Below are positions 25,878 through 34,743 of a stretch of DNA of 64,000 nt, in pieces (within the stretch, counting starts at the first letter, position 1; each line of letters starts with the position of its first letter). The DNA is taken from contig AP017605.1 of NCBI GenBank assembly GCA_002356515.1, forward strand, positions 1,984,001 to 2,048,000, read 5' to 3'. A model generated the notes under the pieces. It had not been told where the DNA came from. It was given only the letters and a program-made list of their open reading frames with translations, and did not search any database. The stretch comes from Mesorhizobium loti (GTDB taxonomy: Bacteria; Pseudomonadota; Alphaproteobacteria; Rhizobiales; Rhizobiaceae). Both the position numbers and the translations under genes were made by a program.

Positions 25878-26733
25878 CCCAACGGGCCTCCCGTTGCGAC
25901 CAGAGCAGGACGGCAAGCACGACCAGGAACGGAATGGCGCTGCGATACTGGCTGATGCTGTCGACCGAGCTTGCCATGCCTTCGACCAACCCAAGCACGA
26001 TGCCGCCGGCGAGCGTGCGCCAAAAACTGCGAAACAGGCCGACAAGAGCGGCAGCCAGCGCCGGCACGACAAGCAGGCTCAGCGTCATGAAATTCGGCGA
26101 GCGCTGCGGCGCGATGATCATCAGGGCGAAGGTGGTGAAGGCGCCGGTCATGCCCCAGACCAGCAGCGACAAAAGCTGCACCCTGATGCCGAGCAGTTCT
26201 GCCGCCATCGGCCGGTCGGCCAGCGCGCGCAGATTGAGCCCGACCTTGGTGTTGTTGAGGAACAGGTCGGCAAGCACGGTGAACAGCGCTGCGAGCCCAA
26301 TGGTCAGCACCGAGGCGATCGTCACCTCGACACCGGCCATGCGGAAGGCGGAGCCGGGAAACAGTTCCGGCATGTTGTGCGGATGCTGGCCGCCGGTCAG
26401 CCGCAGGCCGATGGCGATGATGCCGACCAGCAGCGCCACGGTGACCGCCGCCTTGGTCGAGGCGCCGGCCTCGCCGAACCACCGCGTCATGATGTAGCCG
26501 ATGGCCACACCCACCAGCGTGCCGGCGGCGATGCCGACGAGCACCGAGGGCCAGATCGGGAAACCGGCTTCATAGAGCGCGATCAGCACGAAGGTCCCGG
26601 CCGTGCCGATCGCCGCGCCGGTGAAATTGACCACGGCGACCAGCCGGTAGGTGAAGACGGCGCAGACGCCGAGCAAGGCATAGGTGCCTCCGGCTGTCAG
26701 CCCCGCCACGGCGGATGTGAGCAATGCGTTCAT
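25864..26733 (-). CDS. Branched-chain-amino-acid-type ABC permease, LivH type
   Basis: 289-residue inner-membrane permease. Typical LivH opening: SAVAGLTAGGTYALLGVCAVFTYRLVAVVNFTGAAIGTAGTFV. Eight or so hydrophobic segments follow, with the loop LNLRALADRPMAAELLGIRV that contacts the ATPase. The start ATG at 26733 is followed by a natural hydrophobic N-terminus; in-frame sequence further upstream runs through a palindromic repeat and is not coding. It overlaps the LivM-LivG gene by 14 bases. Confidence 0.93.
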   Translation of the reverse strand: MNALLTSAVAGLTAGGTYALLGVCAVFTYRLVAVVNFTGAAIGTAGTFVLIALYEAGFPIWPSVLVGIAAGTLVGVAIGYIMTRWFGEAGASTKAAVTVALLVGIIAIGLRLTGGQHPHNMPELFPGSAFRMAGVEVTIASVLTIGLAALFTVLADLFLNNTKVGLNLRALADRPMAAELLGIRVQLLSLLVWGMTGAFTTFALMIIAPQRSPNFMTLSLLVVPALAAALVGLFRSFWRTLAGGIVLGLVEGMASSVDSISQYRSAIPFLVVLAVLLWSQREARWDEAR

Positions 26734-26788
26734 TGGATTCCCAGTCTGGAGAAATGGGCGGGCTTCGAGCCGAATTCTTTGGCGAGGT

Positions 26789-26905
26789 CGGCGCCGCCCC
26801 TCATTTTCCTGCCCGTCCTCCGCAGCAGCTGCGGAGGGTGGACCGGACATTTCTCCCCGTGAACGGAGAGCCTGGATGCCGGCAGGCGGGTGAGGAGCGG
26901 CGCCA
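26789..26905. repeat. Palindromic repeat between LivK-type and LivH-type genes
   Basis: GGCGCCGCCCCTCA at the left edge is answered by TGAGGAGCGGCGCC at the right edge. Inside lies a perfect hairpin CCTCCGCAG-CAG-CTGCGGAGG. The whole 117 bp can fold on itself. Located between binding-protein and permease genes, exactly as the repeat at 1288-1430 in the sugar operon, it may lower permease expression relative to the binding protein, or simply be an inserted mobile palindrome. Confidence 0.6.
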
Positions 26906-26920
26906 ACGCCCCGGGAGGAC

Positions 26921-28105
26921 TTACTTGGCCTGCGGCAGCACGACCCAGTCCGGCGTCTCGACCGTCCAGGCGCCCTTTTCCAGTCTCATCACCTTGGTCG
27001 CCTGCATCGGCGAATGCGTCTTGGCCGTGCCGAAGACATAGGGTGAGCCAGCGAGCGGATTGGTGATCGGCTGCATCTCGTGCAGCGCTTTGCTCACGCT
27101 CTCGCGCGTCACCTCGCCGTCGATCGACGCCACCACTTTGAGGAACAGCTGGGCGGCGAGATAGCCGCCTTGCGAGAAGGCGGTCAGCGGCCGGCCGGCC
27201 TTCTGCATGTCGGCCGCCCATTGTGCGTTGGCGGCCGAGCTCTTCTCGGTGAAGGGCTCCCATTCGGTGCCGACATAGATAGGCTGTTTGGTGTCGGCGA
27301 GCGCCGAGGCGACCTGCTCGGTATAGCCCGGCGCCAGGAACAGCCAGTTGATGCCTGATATCTTCTGCGCGTCGACGGTCTTGATCAGCTGCACCACTTG
27401 CGGTTCGACCTGGTTGGTCAGCACCGCGTCGCAGCCGGCGTCGCGCGCCTTGATGACATAGGGTGTGAGATCACCCTGGAAGGGCAGCGTCAGGTCGATG
27501 AGATGGATCTTCTTGCCGGAGATCTTTTCCCAGTTCTCGATCGCCTTCTTGTAGGCCTCCTGGGTGCCGCCGATGATGATGAAGAAGGCGCAGAGCTTCT
27601 CGCTCTTCAGCTGGTTGGTGGCGTACCAGGCCATCGCTGTGGAGAGCGTGTAGGGCCCGACATTGACCGGCGCCACATTGGGCGAGGAAAAGCATGCGGC
27701 ATCGACGCCAAGGCCTTGCACCGACAGGATCTTCTTGCGGCTGTAGGTGGCGGAATTGACGGCGCAGTCGAGCAGGCTGCCCGAGCCGACCAGCGCCACC
27801 GCTTCCTTGTTGTCGATCAGGTCGCGCGCGGCTTGTGCCGCGACCGCCGGATCGGCCTTGTCGTCGGCGATCGTGTAGTCGATCTTGCAGCCATTGATGC
27901 CGCCCGCCGCATTGACCGCGTCGAAGGCCGCCTGGGTCGCCTTCGGCACTTCACTGAAATCGGCGGGGCCGGTGATGGTCGACACCGCGCCGACCTTGAT
28001 CGTCCCGTCCTTGCAGGTCGGGCCGGCGGCCGACGCCATGCCGGCTGTTGCCGCAAGGCCGATGCCGGCGAAGGCCGCCGCGAGCAGGCTGGATTTCCAT
28101 TGCAT
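26921..28105 (-). CDS. Branched-chain-amino-acid-type ABC substrate-binding protein (LivK type)
   Basis: 394 residues: a Sec signal peptide (SSLLAAAFAGIGLAATAGMASAA) and a type I periplasmic-binding fold (GTIKVGAVSTITGPADFSEVPKATQAAFDAVNAAGGINGCKIDYTIADDKADPAVAAQAARDL). Unlike classical LivK it binds a still unknown ligand; such proteins recognise amino acids, amides, urea and aromatic compounds. ATG at 28105 with AGGGGAG eight bases upstream is chosen over a GTG nine bases earlier. In the operon it follows the COG0523 GTPase and amidohydrolase genes, so the ligand is probably the amidohydrolase substrate or product. Confidence 0.92.
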   Translation of the reverse strand: MQWKSSLLAAAFAGIGLAATAGMASAAGPTCKDGTIKVGAVSTITGPADFSEVPKATQAAFDAVNAAGGINGCKIDYTIADDKADPAVAAQAARDLIDNKEAVALVGSGSLLDCAVNSATYSRKKILSVQGLGVDAACFSSPNVAPVNVGPYTLSTAMAWYATNQLKSEKLCAFFIIIGGTQEAYKKAIENWEKISGKKIHLIDLTLPFQGDLTPYVIKARDAGCDAVLTNQVEPQVVQLIKTVDAQKISGINWLFLAPGYTEQVASALADTKQPIYVGTEWEPFTEKSSAANAQWAADMQKAGRPLTAFSQGGYLAAQLFLKVVASIDGEVTRESVSKALHEMQPITNPLAGSPYVFGTAKTHSPMQATKVMRLEKGAWTVETPDWVVLPQAK

Positions 28106-28143
28106 GTCAGTCACTCCCCTGGTTTTCCTGAATCATTTTCTGA

Positions 28144-29220
28144 TCATGCGGCGGCGCGATCTGGCGCCCTGATGCTGGCAGCGTCGATGGCCGCGAATTT
28201 GGTCAGCGTGCGCGCGATCGTCTCGCGCGGGATGTCGCGCACGATGAACACCAGCCGCGTGCGCCGGTCGGCCGACGGCCAGGCATCGAGCCGCACCGGC
28301 GGATGGAAGACATGCTGCACGCCATGCAGCACCAGCGGCCGTTCCGGCTGGTCGGTGACATGCACCAGGCCCTTCAGCCGCAGCAGGTCCTCGCCCTTGA
28401 GCGCCGCGACGTAGTCGAGCCAGCGCGCGAAGGCTGCCCACTCGACCGGCTCGTCGATGACGAAGCTGTAGGACTGGATGCCGTGATGGACATGGCTGTG
28501 GTGATGGTGGTGCGCGTGATCATGCGCGCAGTCAGGCCCGCATTCCTGCCCCGCCATCTCCAGCCAGGCCGCGATCCTGTCGGGGTCGGCCGCCACACCA
28601 AGATGCTTGATATCGAGGATGTCGAAGTCGGCCTCGCCATTCTGCGCCAGACTTTGCCGTGCGGTCGGCGCCAGGGCCGTCAGCCGGCGCTGCAATTCAC
28701 CGAGGACTTCCAGCGAAACCAGATCGGTCTTGGTCACAAGTAGCCGGTCGGCGACCGCCACCTGCTTGGCTGCCTCGGCATGGCGGTCGAGGCTCGACCA
28801 GCCATTGACCGCATCGACGGTGGTGACGACGCCCGCGATGACATAGCGGCCGGCGAGATCCGGCTCGGCCATCATCGTGTGCAGGATGGGTGCCGGATCG
28901 GCGAGCCCCGTCGTCTCGATGACGACATGGGTCAGCTCAGGCACCTCGCCGGCACGGCCGCGCTGGTCGAGCGCCTTCAGCGTCGCTACGAGATCGCCAC
29001 GCACCGTGCAGCAGACGCAGCCATTGTCGAGCAGCGTGAATTGTTCCTCGCTGGCCTCGATCAACAGATGATCAAGCCCGATGGCGCCGAACTCGTTGAT
29101 GATGACGGCGGCCCCGGCAAGCGACGGACGGCGCAGCAGGCGGTTGAGCACCGTCGTCTTGCCCGAGCCGAGGAAGCCTGTCAGCACCGTCACTGGGATG
29201 GCGCGGTCAGCTCCGCTCAT
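28144..29220 (-). CDS. COG0523 (CobW/YjiA/ZNG1-like) G3E-family metal-chaperone GTPase
   Basis: 358 residues. Walker A GFLGSGKTT at 15-23, the metal-binding CxCC motif at C68-V-C70-C71, switch VIETTGLADPAPIL, and base-recognition TKTDLV. A histidine-rich run (HDHAHHHHHSHVHHG, about residues 235-250) lies between the GTPase and CobW-C domains and is a likely Zn/Ni/Co store. Family members deliver metal to specific enzymes. The gene start overlaps the amidohydrolase stop by 14 bases, which strongly suggests that the amidohydrolase is the client. Confidence 0.92.
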   Translation of the reverse strand: MSGADRAIPVTVLTGFLGSGKTTVLNRLLRRPSLAGAAVIINEFGAIGLDHLLIEASEEQFTLLDNGCVCCTVRGDLVATLKALDQRGRAGEVPELTHVVIETTGLADPAPILHTMMAEPDLAGRYVIAGVVTTVDAVNGWSSLDRHAEAAKQVAVADRLLVTKTDLVSLEVLGELQRRLTALAPTARQSLAQNGEADFDILDIKHLGVAADPDRIAAWLEMAGQECGPDCAHDHAHHHHHSHVHHGIQSYSFVIDEPVEWAAFARWLDYVAALKGEDLLRLKGLVHVTDQPERPLVLHGVQHVFHPPVRLDAWPSADRRTRLVFIVRDIPRETIARTLTKFAAIDAASIRAPDRAAA

Positions 29221-30871
29221 ACACCACCCTCCCCTCGAACCAGGTGGTCAGCACCTTGGTGTCGGCGATCTCGTCGGCGGGTGTTTCCAGCACGTTGCGG
29301 TCGAGCTTGATGAAGTCGGCCGACTTGCCGATCTCGATCGAGCCGACCGTGTCGGCCAGCCCGATGGCGCGGGCCGAGTTGATGGTGAAAATCTCGAGCG
29401 CGGTCGCGACATCGAGCGCCTGTTCCGGCCAAAGTGCCGCGCCCTTGAATTCACCGCTCGGGTTGCGGCGCGTCACCAGCCCCTCAATGCCGTCCCAGGG
29501 ATCGGGGTTGGGCATGACCGGCCAGTCCGACCCGCCGGCGAGCAGTGCGCCGGCTTCGAGCAGATCCTTGTTCGGCCAGAAGCGTTGGGCCCGCACGTCG
29601 CCCATCGTCTGCTTGTGGCCTTCGAGGAAGCTGGTCGGATACCACAGGAACGGCGACAGGTCGGCGGCGACGCCGAGTTCGGCGAAGCGGGCGATATCGG
29701 CCGGCGCGATGTAGCTGGCATGCGCGATGTGGTGGATCAGCCTGGTCGGGCCGTTGAAGGAGCGCACGACATCGATGGCGTCGAGCGCCTGGCTGACGGC
29801 GGCGTCGCCCGCGCAGTGGATTTTCACCCCGAGCCCAAGCTTCTCGCATTTGCCGACCCAGCGGATCAGGTCGGGCACGGTGACGATGGTCGACCCGCGG
29901 AAACAGCAGCCGAGGATCGGATCATCGGTGTAAGGCTCATGGAAGGCGGCGGTGCGCGCGCCCGGCACGCCATCGAGGAACACCTTGACGAAATCCGGCT
30001 TCGCATGGGTGCCGCGATAATTTTCGCGCAACGCGATCAGTTCGTCGCCGGCAATGCCGAACATGAAGGATGGCTCGACCGCAGGCATGGCCGACACCGA
30101 CCAGGCGGTCAGCTCGCCGCGATCGTCGAGGCCTTTCAGCGCGGCGAGGATCGGCTGCATGGCGGCGGCGTCGAGGAAGGCGGTGACACCGTAGGAGTTG
30201 AGCGTGGCGATCGACCGCGCCATCGCCGCCCGGTCCATCGCCTCGGTGTAGTGGCCCGATCTGGCGATAGTGCTTTCGACGATACCGGCGGCGGATTCGA
30301 TCATCATGCCGGTCGGCGCGCCGGTTGCCGGGTCGCGGCCGATCGAGCCCTTTTCCGGATCGGGCGTGGCGGCCGAGACGCCGGCCAAACGCAGGGCCTC
30401 AGAGTTGATCCACCGGTTGTGATAGGTGTCGTCGCGCAACATCACCGGCCGGCCGAGGCTCGCTCTGTCGAGCGCCGCCAGCGCCTCCAGCGTGTTGAGC
30501 TTCGGCAAGAGGTCACTGCCCCACTGGCCGCCGATGATCCATGATCCTTCCGGCGCCTTGGCCGCCGCCTCGCCGACGCGCGCGATCAGCGTCTCGAAGC
30601 TCGCCGTCGGCGGAAAACGCAGTTCGAACAGTTCGGCCTGGCCGCCCATCATCAGATGCGCGTGCACGTCGACAATACCTGGCATCAGCATGGCGCCACC
30701 CAGGTCGACGACACGCGTTTCCGGGCCCGTCAGACCGGCGACGGCATCCGCCTCGCCCACCGCCACGATGCGCCCGCTCTTGACGGCCACCGACGAGGCC
30801 CATGGCCGCTTGCGATCCAGCGTGTAGATGCGGCCATTGCTGAGAACCAGGTCGGCACTTCTGTCGGGCAT
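29207..30871 (-). CDS. Amidohydrolase family 3 (YtcJ-like) metal-dependent hydrolase
   Basis: 554 residues. N-terminal strand set SADLVLSNGRIYTLDRKRPWASSVAVKSGRIVAVG, metal-binding HxH at H70/H72 (GIVDVHAHL), later KIHCAGDAAVSQALDAID, and the C-terminal block FTINSARAIGLADTVGSIEIGKSADFIKLDRN. The family hydrolyses C-N bonds in amides, N-acyl compounds or cyclic ureas. ATG 30871 has GTGAGGAG upstream. It leads a six-gene leftward operon (hydrolase, COG0523 GTPase, binding protein, LivH, LivM-G, LivF) and is divergent from an IclR regulator. The compound metabolised is unknown. Confidence 0.9.
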   Translation of the reverse strand: MPDRSADLVLSNGRIYTLDRKRPWASSVAVKSGRIVAVGEADAVAGLTGPETRVVDLGGAMLMPGIVDVHAHLMMGGQAELFELRFPPTASFETLIARVGEAAAKAPEGSWIIGGQWGSDLLPKLNTLEALAALDRASLGRPVMLRDDTYHNRWINSEALRLAGVSAATPDPEKGSIGRDPATGAPTGMMIESAAGIVESTIARSGHYTEAMDRAAMARSIATLNSYGVTAFLDAAAMQPILAALKGLDDRGELTAWSVSAMPAVEPSFMFGIAGDELIALRENYRGTHAKPDFVKVFLDGVPGARTAAFHEPYTDDPILGCCFRGSTIVTVPDLIRWVGKCEKLGLGVKIHCAGDAAVSQALDAIDVVRSFNGPTRLIHHIAHASYIAPADIARFAELGVAADLSPFLWYPTSFLEGHKQTMGDVRAQRFWPNKDLLEAGALLAGGSDWPVMPNPDPWDGIEGLVTRRNPSGEFKGAALWPEQALDVATALEIFTINSARAIGLADTVGSIEIGKSADFIKLDRNVLETPADEIADTKVLTTWFEGRVVYERS

Positions 30872-31071
30872 GTCGTCTCGCTCCTCACCGCCGGTTGCGC
30901 GCCACACAGGCCGCTCCGGCATTTCGGCATTGCGTGCGGCGGCCACCGTTGGCGTTGCCGCGAAATCGCTTTTGCCGTTGTTTTTTACGTTCCCGTGCCG
31001 GTTCACCATATGAACCGACGTTTTGTATGTTATAGCCAGACTGCAAGCCGCAAAGGCCGCTGTCAAGTTAA

Positions 31072-31106
31072 TTCACACGCTAACTATCTACTAGTTAACA
31101 CGCTAA
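31072..31106. promoter_or_regulatory. Direct repeats and dyad between amidohydrolase and IclR genes
   Basis: ACACGCTAA occurs at 31075-31083 and again at 31098-31106, 23 bp apart. Between them TAACTA (31081-31086) and TAGTTA (31092-31097) form an inverted repeat. The tract is AT-rich, unlike its flanks, and ends 18 bp before the iclR-type ATG. This is a good candidate for the operator of the IclR protein acting on the divergent operon and on itself. Confidence 0.5.
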
Positions 31107-31124
31107 ATAAATCGGGGATTTCTC

Positions 31125-31901
31125 ATGAGCACGGTCGGCAAGGCGATTTCGCTGCTGGAGCTTTTTACGCCGAAGGAGCCGGAAATCGGCCTCTCCGACA
31201 TTGCCCGCAAGTCGGGCCTCGACAAGGCCACGGCGCGGCGGCTGCTGGTGGCGCTGGCCGAGCACCGACTGATCGAGCAGGAACCGCTCAGCCGCCGCTA
31301 CCGGCTCGGCGCCGGCCTCTCCCGCCTGGCCCGCATGCGCGACGCGCATCTGCCCTTCGTGCGTGTCGCCGCGCCCATCGTGCGCGAGTTGGCGCTGGCG
31401 ACCGGCGAGACCGTGCATCTCTCCGAATTCAGCGCCGGCGCGCTGCTCACCGTGCATGTCGAGCTGTCGGCAAGAGCCAACCGCGTCAGCGTCGATGTCG
31501 GCCAGATCCTGCCGCTGCACGGCACCGCGTCCGGCATCGCCTTCCTCGCCTTCTCGCGCCCGGAAACCGTGGAAGTGCATTTCGCCAGGCCGCTGACCGC
31601 CTTCACCGCCCACACCATGACCAGCCGCGAGGAGGTGATGCAGGCCGTGCGGCTGGCGGCGACACGCGGTTATTCGCGCAGCGCCCAGGGCTATGAGGAA
31701 GGTGTGCATTCGGTCGCCGCCCCCATTCTCGGTTCGGACGGCTTTCCTGTCGGCACGCTAGCCGTGGCCTCGCCGCTGTCGCGCATCGACGACGCGACCG
31801 CCGAGCGCCAGGGCCAGGCCGCGCGCGAAGCAGGGCGCCGCATCTCGGCCGAACTGACCGGCGAACAATGGCATGCATCGGTGCCGTTGCGGCAGAGATA
31901 A
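31125..31901 (+). CDS. IclR-family transcriptional regulator
   Basis: 258 residues. N-terminal winged helix (VGKAISLLELFTPKEPEIGLSDIARKSGLDKATARRLLVALAEHRLIEQ) and a C-terminal GAF-like effector domain with the family sequence VDVGQILPLHGTASGIAFLA and GYEEGVHSVAAPILGSDGFPVGTLAVASP. It is divergent from the amidohydrolase operon with a 253-bp gap holding a repeat/dyad array. It most likely represses that operon until the imported compound is present. Confidence 0.93.
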   Translation: MSTVGKAISLLELFTPKEPEIGLSDIARKSGLDKATARRLLVALAEHRLIEQEPLSRRYRLGAGLSRLARMRDAHLPFVRVAAPIVRELALATGETVHLSEFSAGALLTVHVELSARANRVSVDVGQILPLHGTASGIAFLAFSRPETVEVHFARPLTAFTAHTMTSREEVMQAVRLAATRGYSRSAQGYEEGVHSVAAPILGSDGFPVGTLAVASPLSRIDDATAERQGQAAREAGRRISAELTGEQWHASVPLRQR

Positions 31902-31985
31902 TTATCATGTTAAGTTCTTGATCGTTGCATAAGCCCGCGCCACAATCCCGCGCCAAGACGGGAAGGCTGTTTGAGGAGGAAACGC

Positions 31986-32933
31986 ATGCACGCCCACCAC
32001 GTCAGCATCGCCGATGGCGAGGCTTTCCTGTCGACATCGCGCCTGCTGTTCGGCCCGATCACCCAGCGCTTCCCGCGCGGCACGGTGCCGTCGATCCCGC
32101 AACTCGTATCTGTCAATCTCGGCGCCTGCCGGCTGTCGGAGATCAAGGCCAATTCGCATCTGGTGGTCAATGACCGGCTGTTCTGGCGCAGCTTCGATCC
32201 CGACGCGATCAAGATCCTGATGCAGATCAGAGGCCGCAGCCGCTTCGAACAGCAGCAGGTCGCCGTCGATCTCGGCCCGCAATCGGCGATTATTTACGAC
32301 CCCGTGCGCAGCTACTCCCTGCAGAACCTCAGTGATGTTGACCAGTTGATCCTGCAGGTGCCGCGTTCGACCTTCGGCGACGACACGCTGGCCCGTCTCT
32401 CCGCCCCGCTGCCGTTGCCCGGCAAGGAAGACAGCCTGACCCACATCGTCTCCGGCCTGATGCAGATGGCGATCGGCGAGGCGCACAGGCTGGACGAAGC
32501 CGGCAGCCGGCGCGTCGGCGACAGCCTGGTCCAACTCGTCAACGGCCTGATCCAGGCCAAGCCCATGGCGCCAGAATTCCGCCGCTCGCCGCTCGAAGCG
32601 CTGCGCGAGCGCATCGTCGCCTATATCGACGCCAACCTGGCGCGCAGCAGCCTGTCGGCCGAGGACATTGCCCGCCACATGGGCTGCTCGCGCCGCTATC
32701 TGCACCGCGCCTTCGAAGGCGAAGGCGCGACGCTCGAACGCTTCGTCTGGGACCGCCGCCTGGAGCGCAGCAAAGAGGAATTATTGTCCCCCGCCCGCGC
32801 CTCGGCCTCGATCTCCGAAATCGCCTTCGCCTGCGGCTTCAATTCCAGCGCGCATTTTTCCCGCGCCTTCAAGAGCCGGTATGATGTCGCGCCGCGAGAG
32901 CTGCGCGAGCGGCTGCGGGCGGTGGTGCATTAG
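31986..32933 (+). CDS. AraC-family transcriptional regulator
   Basis: 315 residues. The N-terminal half has an AraC-binding-like (cupin) domain (QQQVAVDLGPQSAIIYDPVRSYSL), and the C-terminal 100 residues hold two helix-turn-helix motifs: SLSAEDIARHMGCSRRYLHRAFEGEGATLERFVWDRRLERSKEEL and SISEIAFACGFNSSAHFSRAFKSRYDVAPRELR. The N-terminus is closest in style to the FeaR-type group that controls aromatic amine use. ATG at 31986 has a near-perfect GAGGAGG upstream. It follows the IclR gene by 84 bp in the same direction. Confidence 0.92.
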   Translation: MHAHHVSIADGEAFLSTSRLLFGPITQRFPRGTVPSIPQLVSVNLGACRLSEIKANSHLVVNDRLFWRSFDPDAIKILMQIRGRSRFEQQQVAVDLGPQSAIIYDPVRSYSLQNLSDVDQLILQVPRSTFGDDTLARLSAPLPLPGKEDSLTHIVSGLMQMAIGEAHRLDEAGSRRVGDSLVQLVNGLIQAKPMAPEFRRSPLEALRERIVAYIDANLARSSLSAEDIARHMGCSRRYLHRAFEGEGATLERFVWDRRLERSKEELLSPARASASISEIAFACGFNSSAHFSRAFKSRYDVAPRELRERLRAVVH

Positions 32934-33074
32934 GGGCGAAAATCGACTGCCGTGGATGGCCGGGGTTGACCGACCGGACGATCTGTTTCTCGAAGGATAG
33001 TACATCAGGCGTAGGACTTTTCCCTAGGTGTTGGCGGTACGCGGGGCTAACGTGGGGCCATTGGGAGGTGGGCG

Positions 33075-34652
33075 ATGACAAACGTCTCGATCCGCCGGGC
33101 GGACTTCATGATGGTCCTCGCCTATGCTTCGGACCTTGCCACCGGCCATTCTCGTGATTTCGCGCTGAAATCCTGCGTGCTTGCGATGCGGATCGCCGAT
33201 CTTGCGGGATTTTCAGAGCAAGATCGGCGCAACGCCTACCACCAGTCGATGCTCCGCTATGTCGGTTGCAACGCGGATACGGACCTGCTGTCCGCCGCCT
33301 TTGGCGACGAAATCGCGCTCCGTCAGGATCTTGTCGGTCTCGACATGGGCAACCGCGCGGAACTGGGCAGGGTCTTCGTGCAGGCCTTCAAGCGGCTCTA
33401 CTACGATCTCGATCCTGACGCGCAGGCCAAGGCGATCGAGGCCGCGATGTCACAGGCGCTCGCTGTGGCCCGCCCAGTGCTCACCGCGCATTGCGAGGTC
33501 GCGCAGCGGATCGGCGAGCGGCTGGGCTTGCCTGGGGAGGTGCGACGCAATCTTGGACAGATTTACGAACGTTGGGACGGCAAGGGCCTGCCGCGTGGGT
33601 TGAGCGGCGAGGATGTTTTGCCAGCCGTGCGCCTGATCACACTGGCGCAGGATGCCATTGCACTCAGCGATGCCGCTGGTATCGAAGGAATGGCCGAAAC
33701 CATCGCCAACCGCGCCGACGGCCCATACGAGGCGGAACTGGCCCGGCTCGTCTCGGCCAACGCGCCGACGCTGATGCAGGGAATCGGCACGACGGTCGAC
33801 CGCGAGACGATCCTGGCGCTCGAGCCCGAACCGCCGGTGACGCTGGACGAGGCCGCCTGCGACGAGGCGTTCCTCGCCATCGCCGACATGATCGACATGC
33901 GCATGCCGTTTACGTACGGCCATTCGCGGATGGTGGCGGAACTGGCCGAGGGTGCGGGGGAACGGATGGGGCTGCCCGACCCTGAGGTCCGCGCGCTGCG
34001 CTGGTCGGGCTGCATTCACGACATCGGCGAACTCGTGGTGCCGGTGGCGACCTGGATGCGCAACGGTCCGCTGTCGGTGCGCGAACGCGACGCGGCGCAA
34101 TTGCACGCTTACTACGGCGAGCGGGCGCTGGCCTCGTTCGGTCGCCAGGGCGAGCCGATGGCAGCGCTCGTCCTGCGCCATCACGAACGCCTGGACGGCT
34201 CCGGGTATCACCGCAAGGTCGGCGGCTCCGACCTGTCCCCGGCGGCGAGGATCCTGGCCGCTGCCGAAGCGTTCCAGACGTCGCGAGAGGAACGTCCTCA
34301 CCGCAGGGCGCTGTCCAGCGAGGCGGCTGCGATGCAGTTGCGCGCCGCCATTCGTGAGGGCTGTATCTGCCCCGACGCCGCCGAGGCCGTGCTATCCTTC
34401 GCCGGGCAGCCGTCGCGCCGGGCGCCGCCTCGGCCCCTGGCCGGAATGACGCCACGTGAGATCGAGGTGCTGCGCCTGATCGCCGCCGGGCTTACGGCGA
34501 AGGAAACGGCTCGGAAGCTGGATATCTCGCCCAAGACCGCGGACCATCACATCCAGAGCGTCTATTCCAAGATCGGCGTGACCACCCGCGCCGCCGCGGC
34601 ACTCTATGCGGTCGAGCATGGCCTTGTCCGGCCGGGCGAAAAGCAGGCATAG
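33075..34652 (+). CDS. Tandem HD-GYP-like phosphohydrolase with C-terminal LuxR helix-turn-helix
   Basis: 525 residues. Residues 1-190 form a degenerate HD domain: LRYVGCNADT stands where the HD pair should be, though IYERWDGKGLPRGLSGEDV is kept. Residues 270-430 form a second, intact copy with SGCIHDIGEL and HHERLDGSGYH (GYH instead of GYP). The C-terminal 65 residues are a LuxR/NarL helix-turn-helix (MTPREIEVLRLIAAGLTAKETARKLDISPKTADHHIQSVYSKIGV). It may degrade a cyclic dinucleotide or sense one and control transcription. Two genes downstream (90-residue protein and signal-less binding protein) lie on the same strand and may belong with it. Confidence 0.85.
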   Translation: MTNVSIRRADFMMVLAYASDLATGHSRDFALKSCVLAMRIADLAGFSEQDRRNAYHQSMLRYVGCNADTDLLSAAFGDEIALRQDLVGLDMGNRAELGRVFVQAFKRLYYDLDPDAQAKAIEAAMSQALAVARPVLTAHCEVAQRIGERLGLPGEVRRNLGQIYERWDGKGLPRGLSGEDVLPAVRLITLAQDAIALSDAAGIEGMAETIANRADGPYEAELARLVSANAPTLMQGIGTTVDRETILALEPEPPVTLDEAACDEAFLAIADMIDMRMPFTYGHSRMVAELAEGAGERMGLPDPEVRALRWSGCIHDIGELVVPVATWMRNGPLSVRERDAAQLHAYYGERALASFGRQGEPMAALVLRHHERLDGSGYHRKVGGSDLSPAARILAAAEAFQTSREERPHRRALSSEAAAMQLRAAIREGCICPDAAEAVLSFAGQPSRRAPPRPLAGMTPREIEVLRLIAAGLTAKETARKLDISPKTADHHIQSVYSKIGVTTRAAAALYAVEHGLVRPGEKQA

Positions 34653-34743
34653 GGAATCCACCCCATGCGGGCCCGTTCCGGGGCGCGCATCGTGATCCTG
34701 TCGACGGACCAATGGTGGCCGCGACCGACAGGAGGAAAATCAC

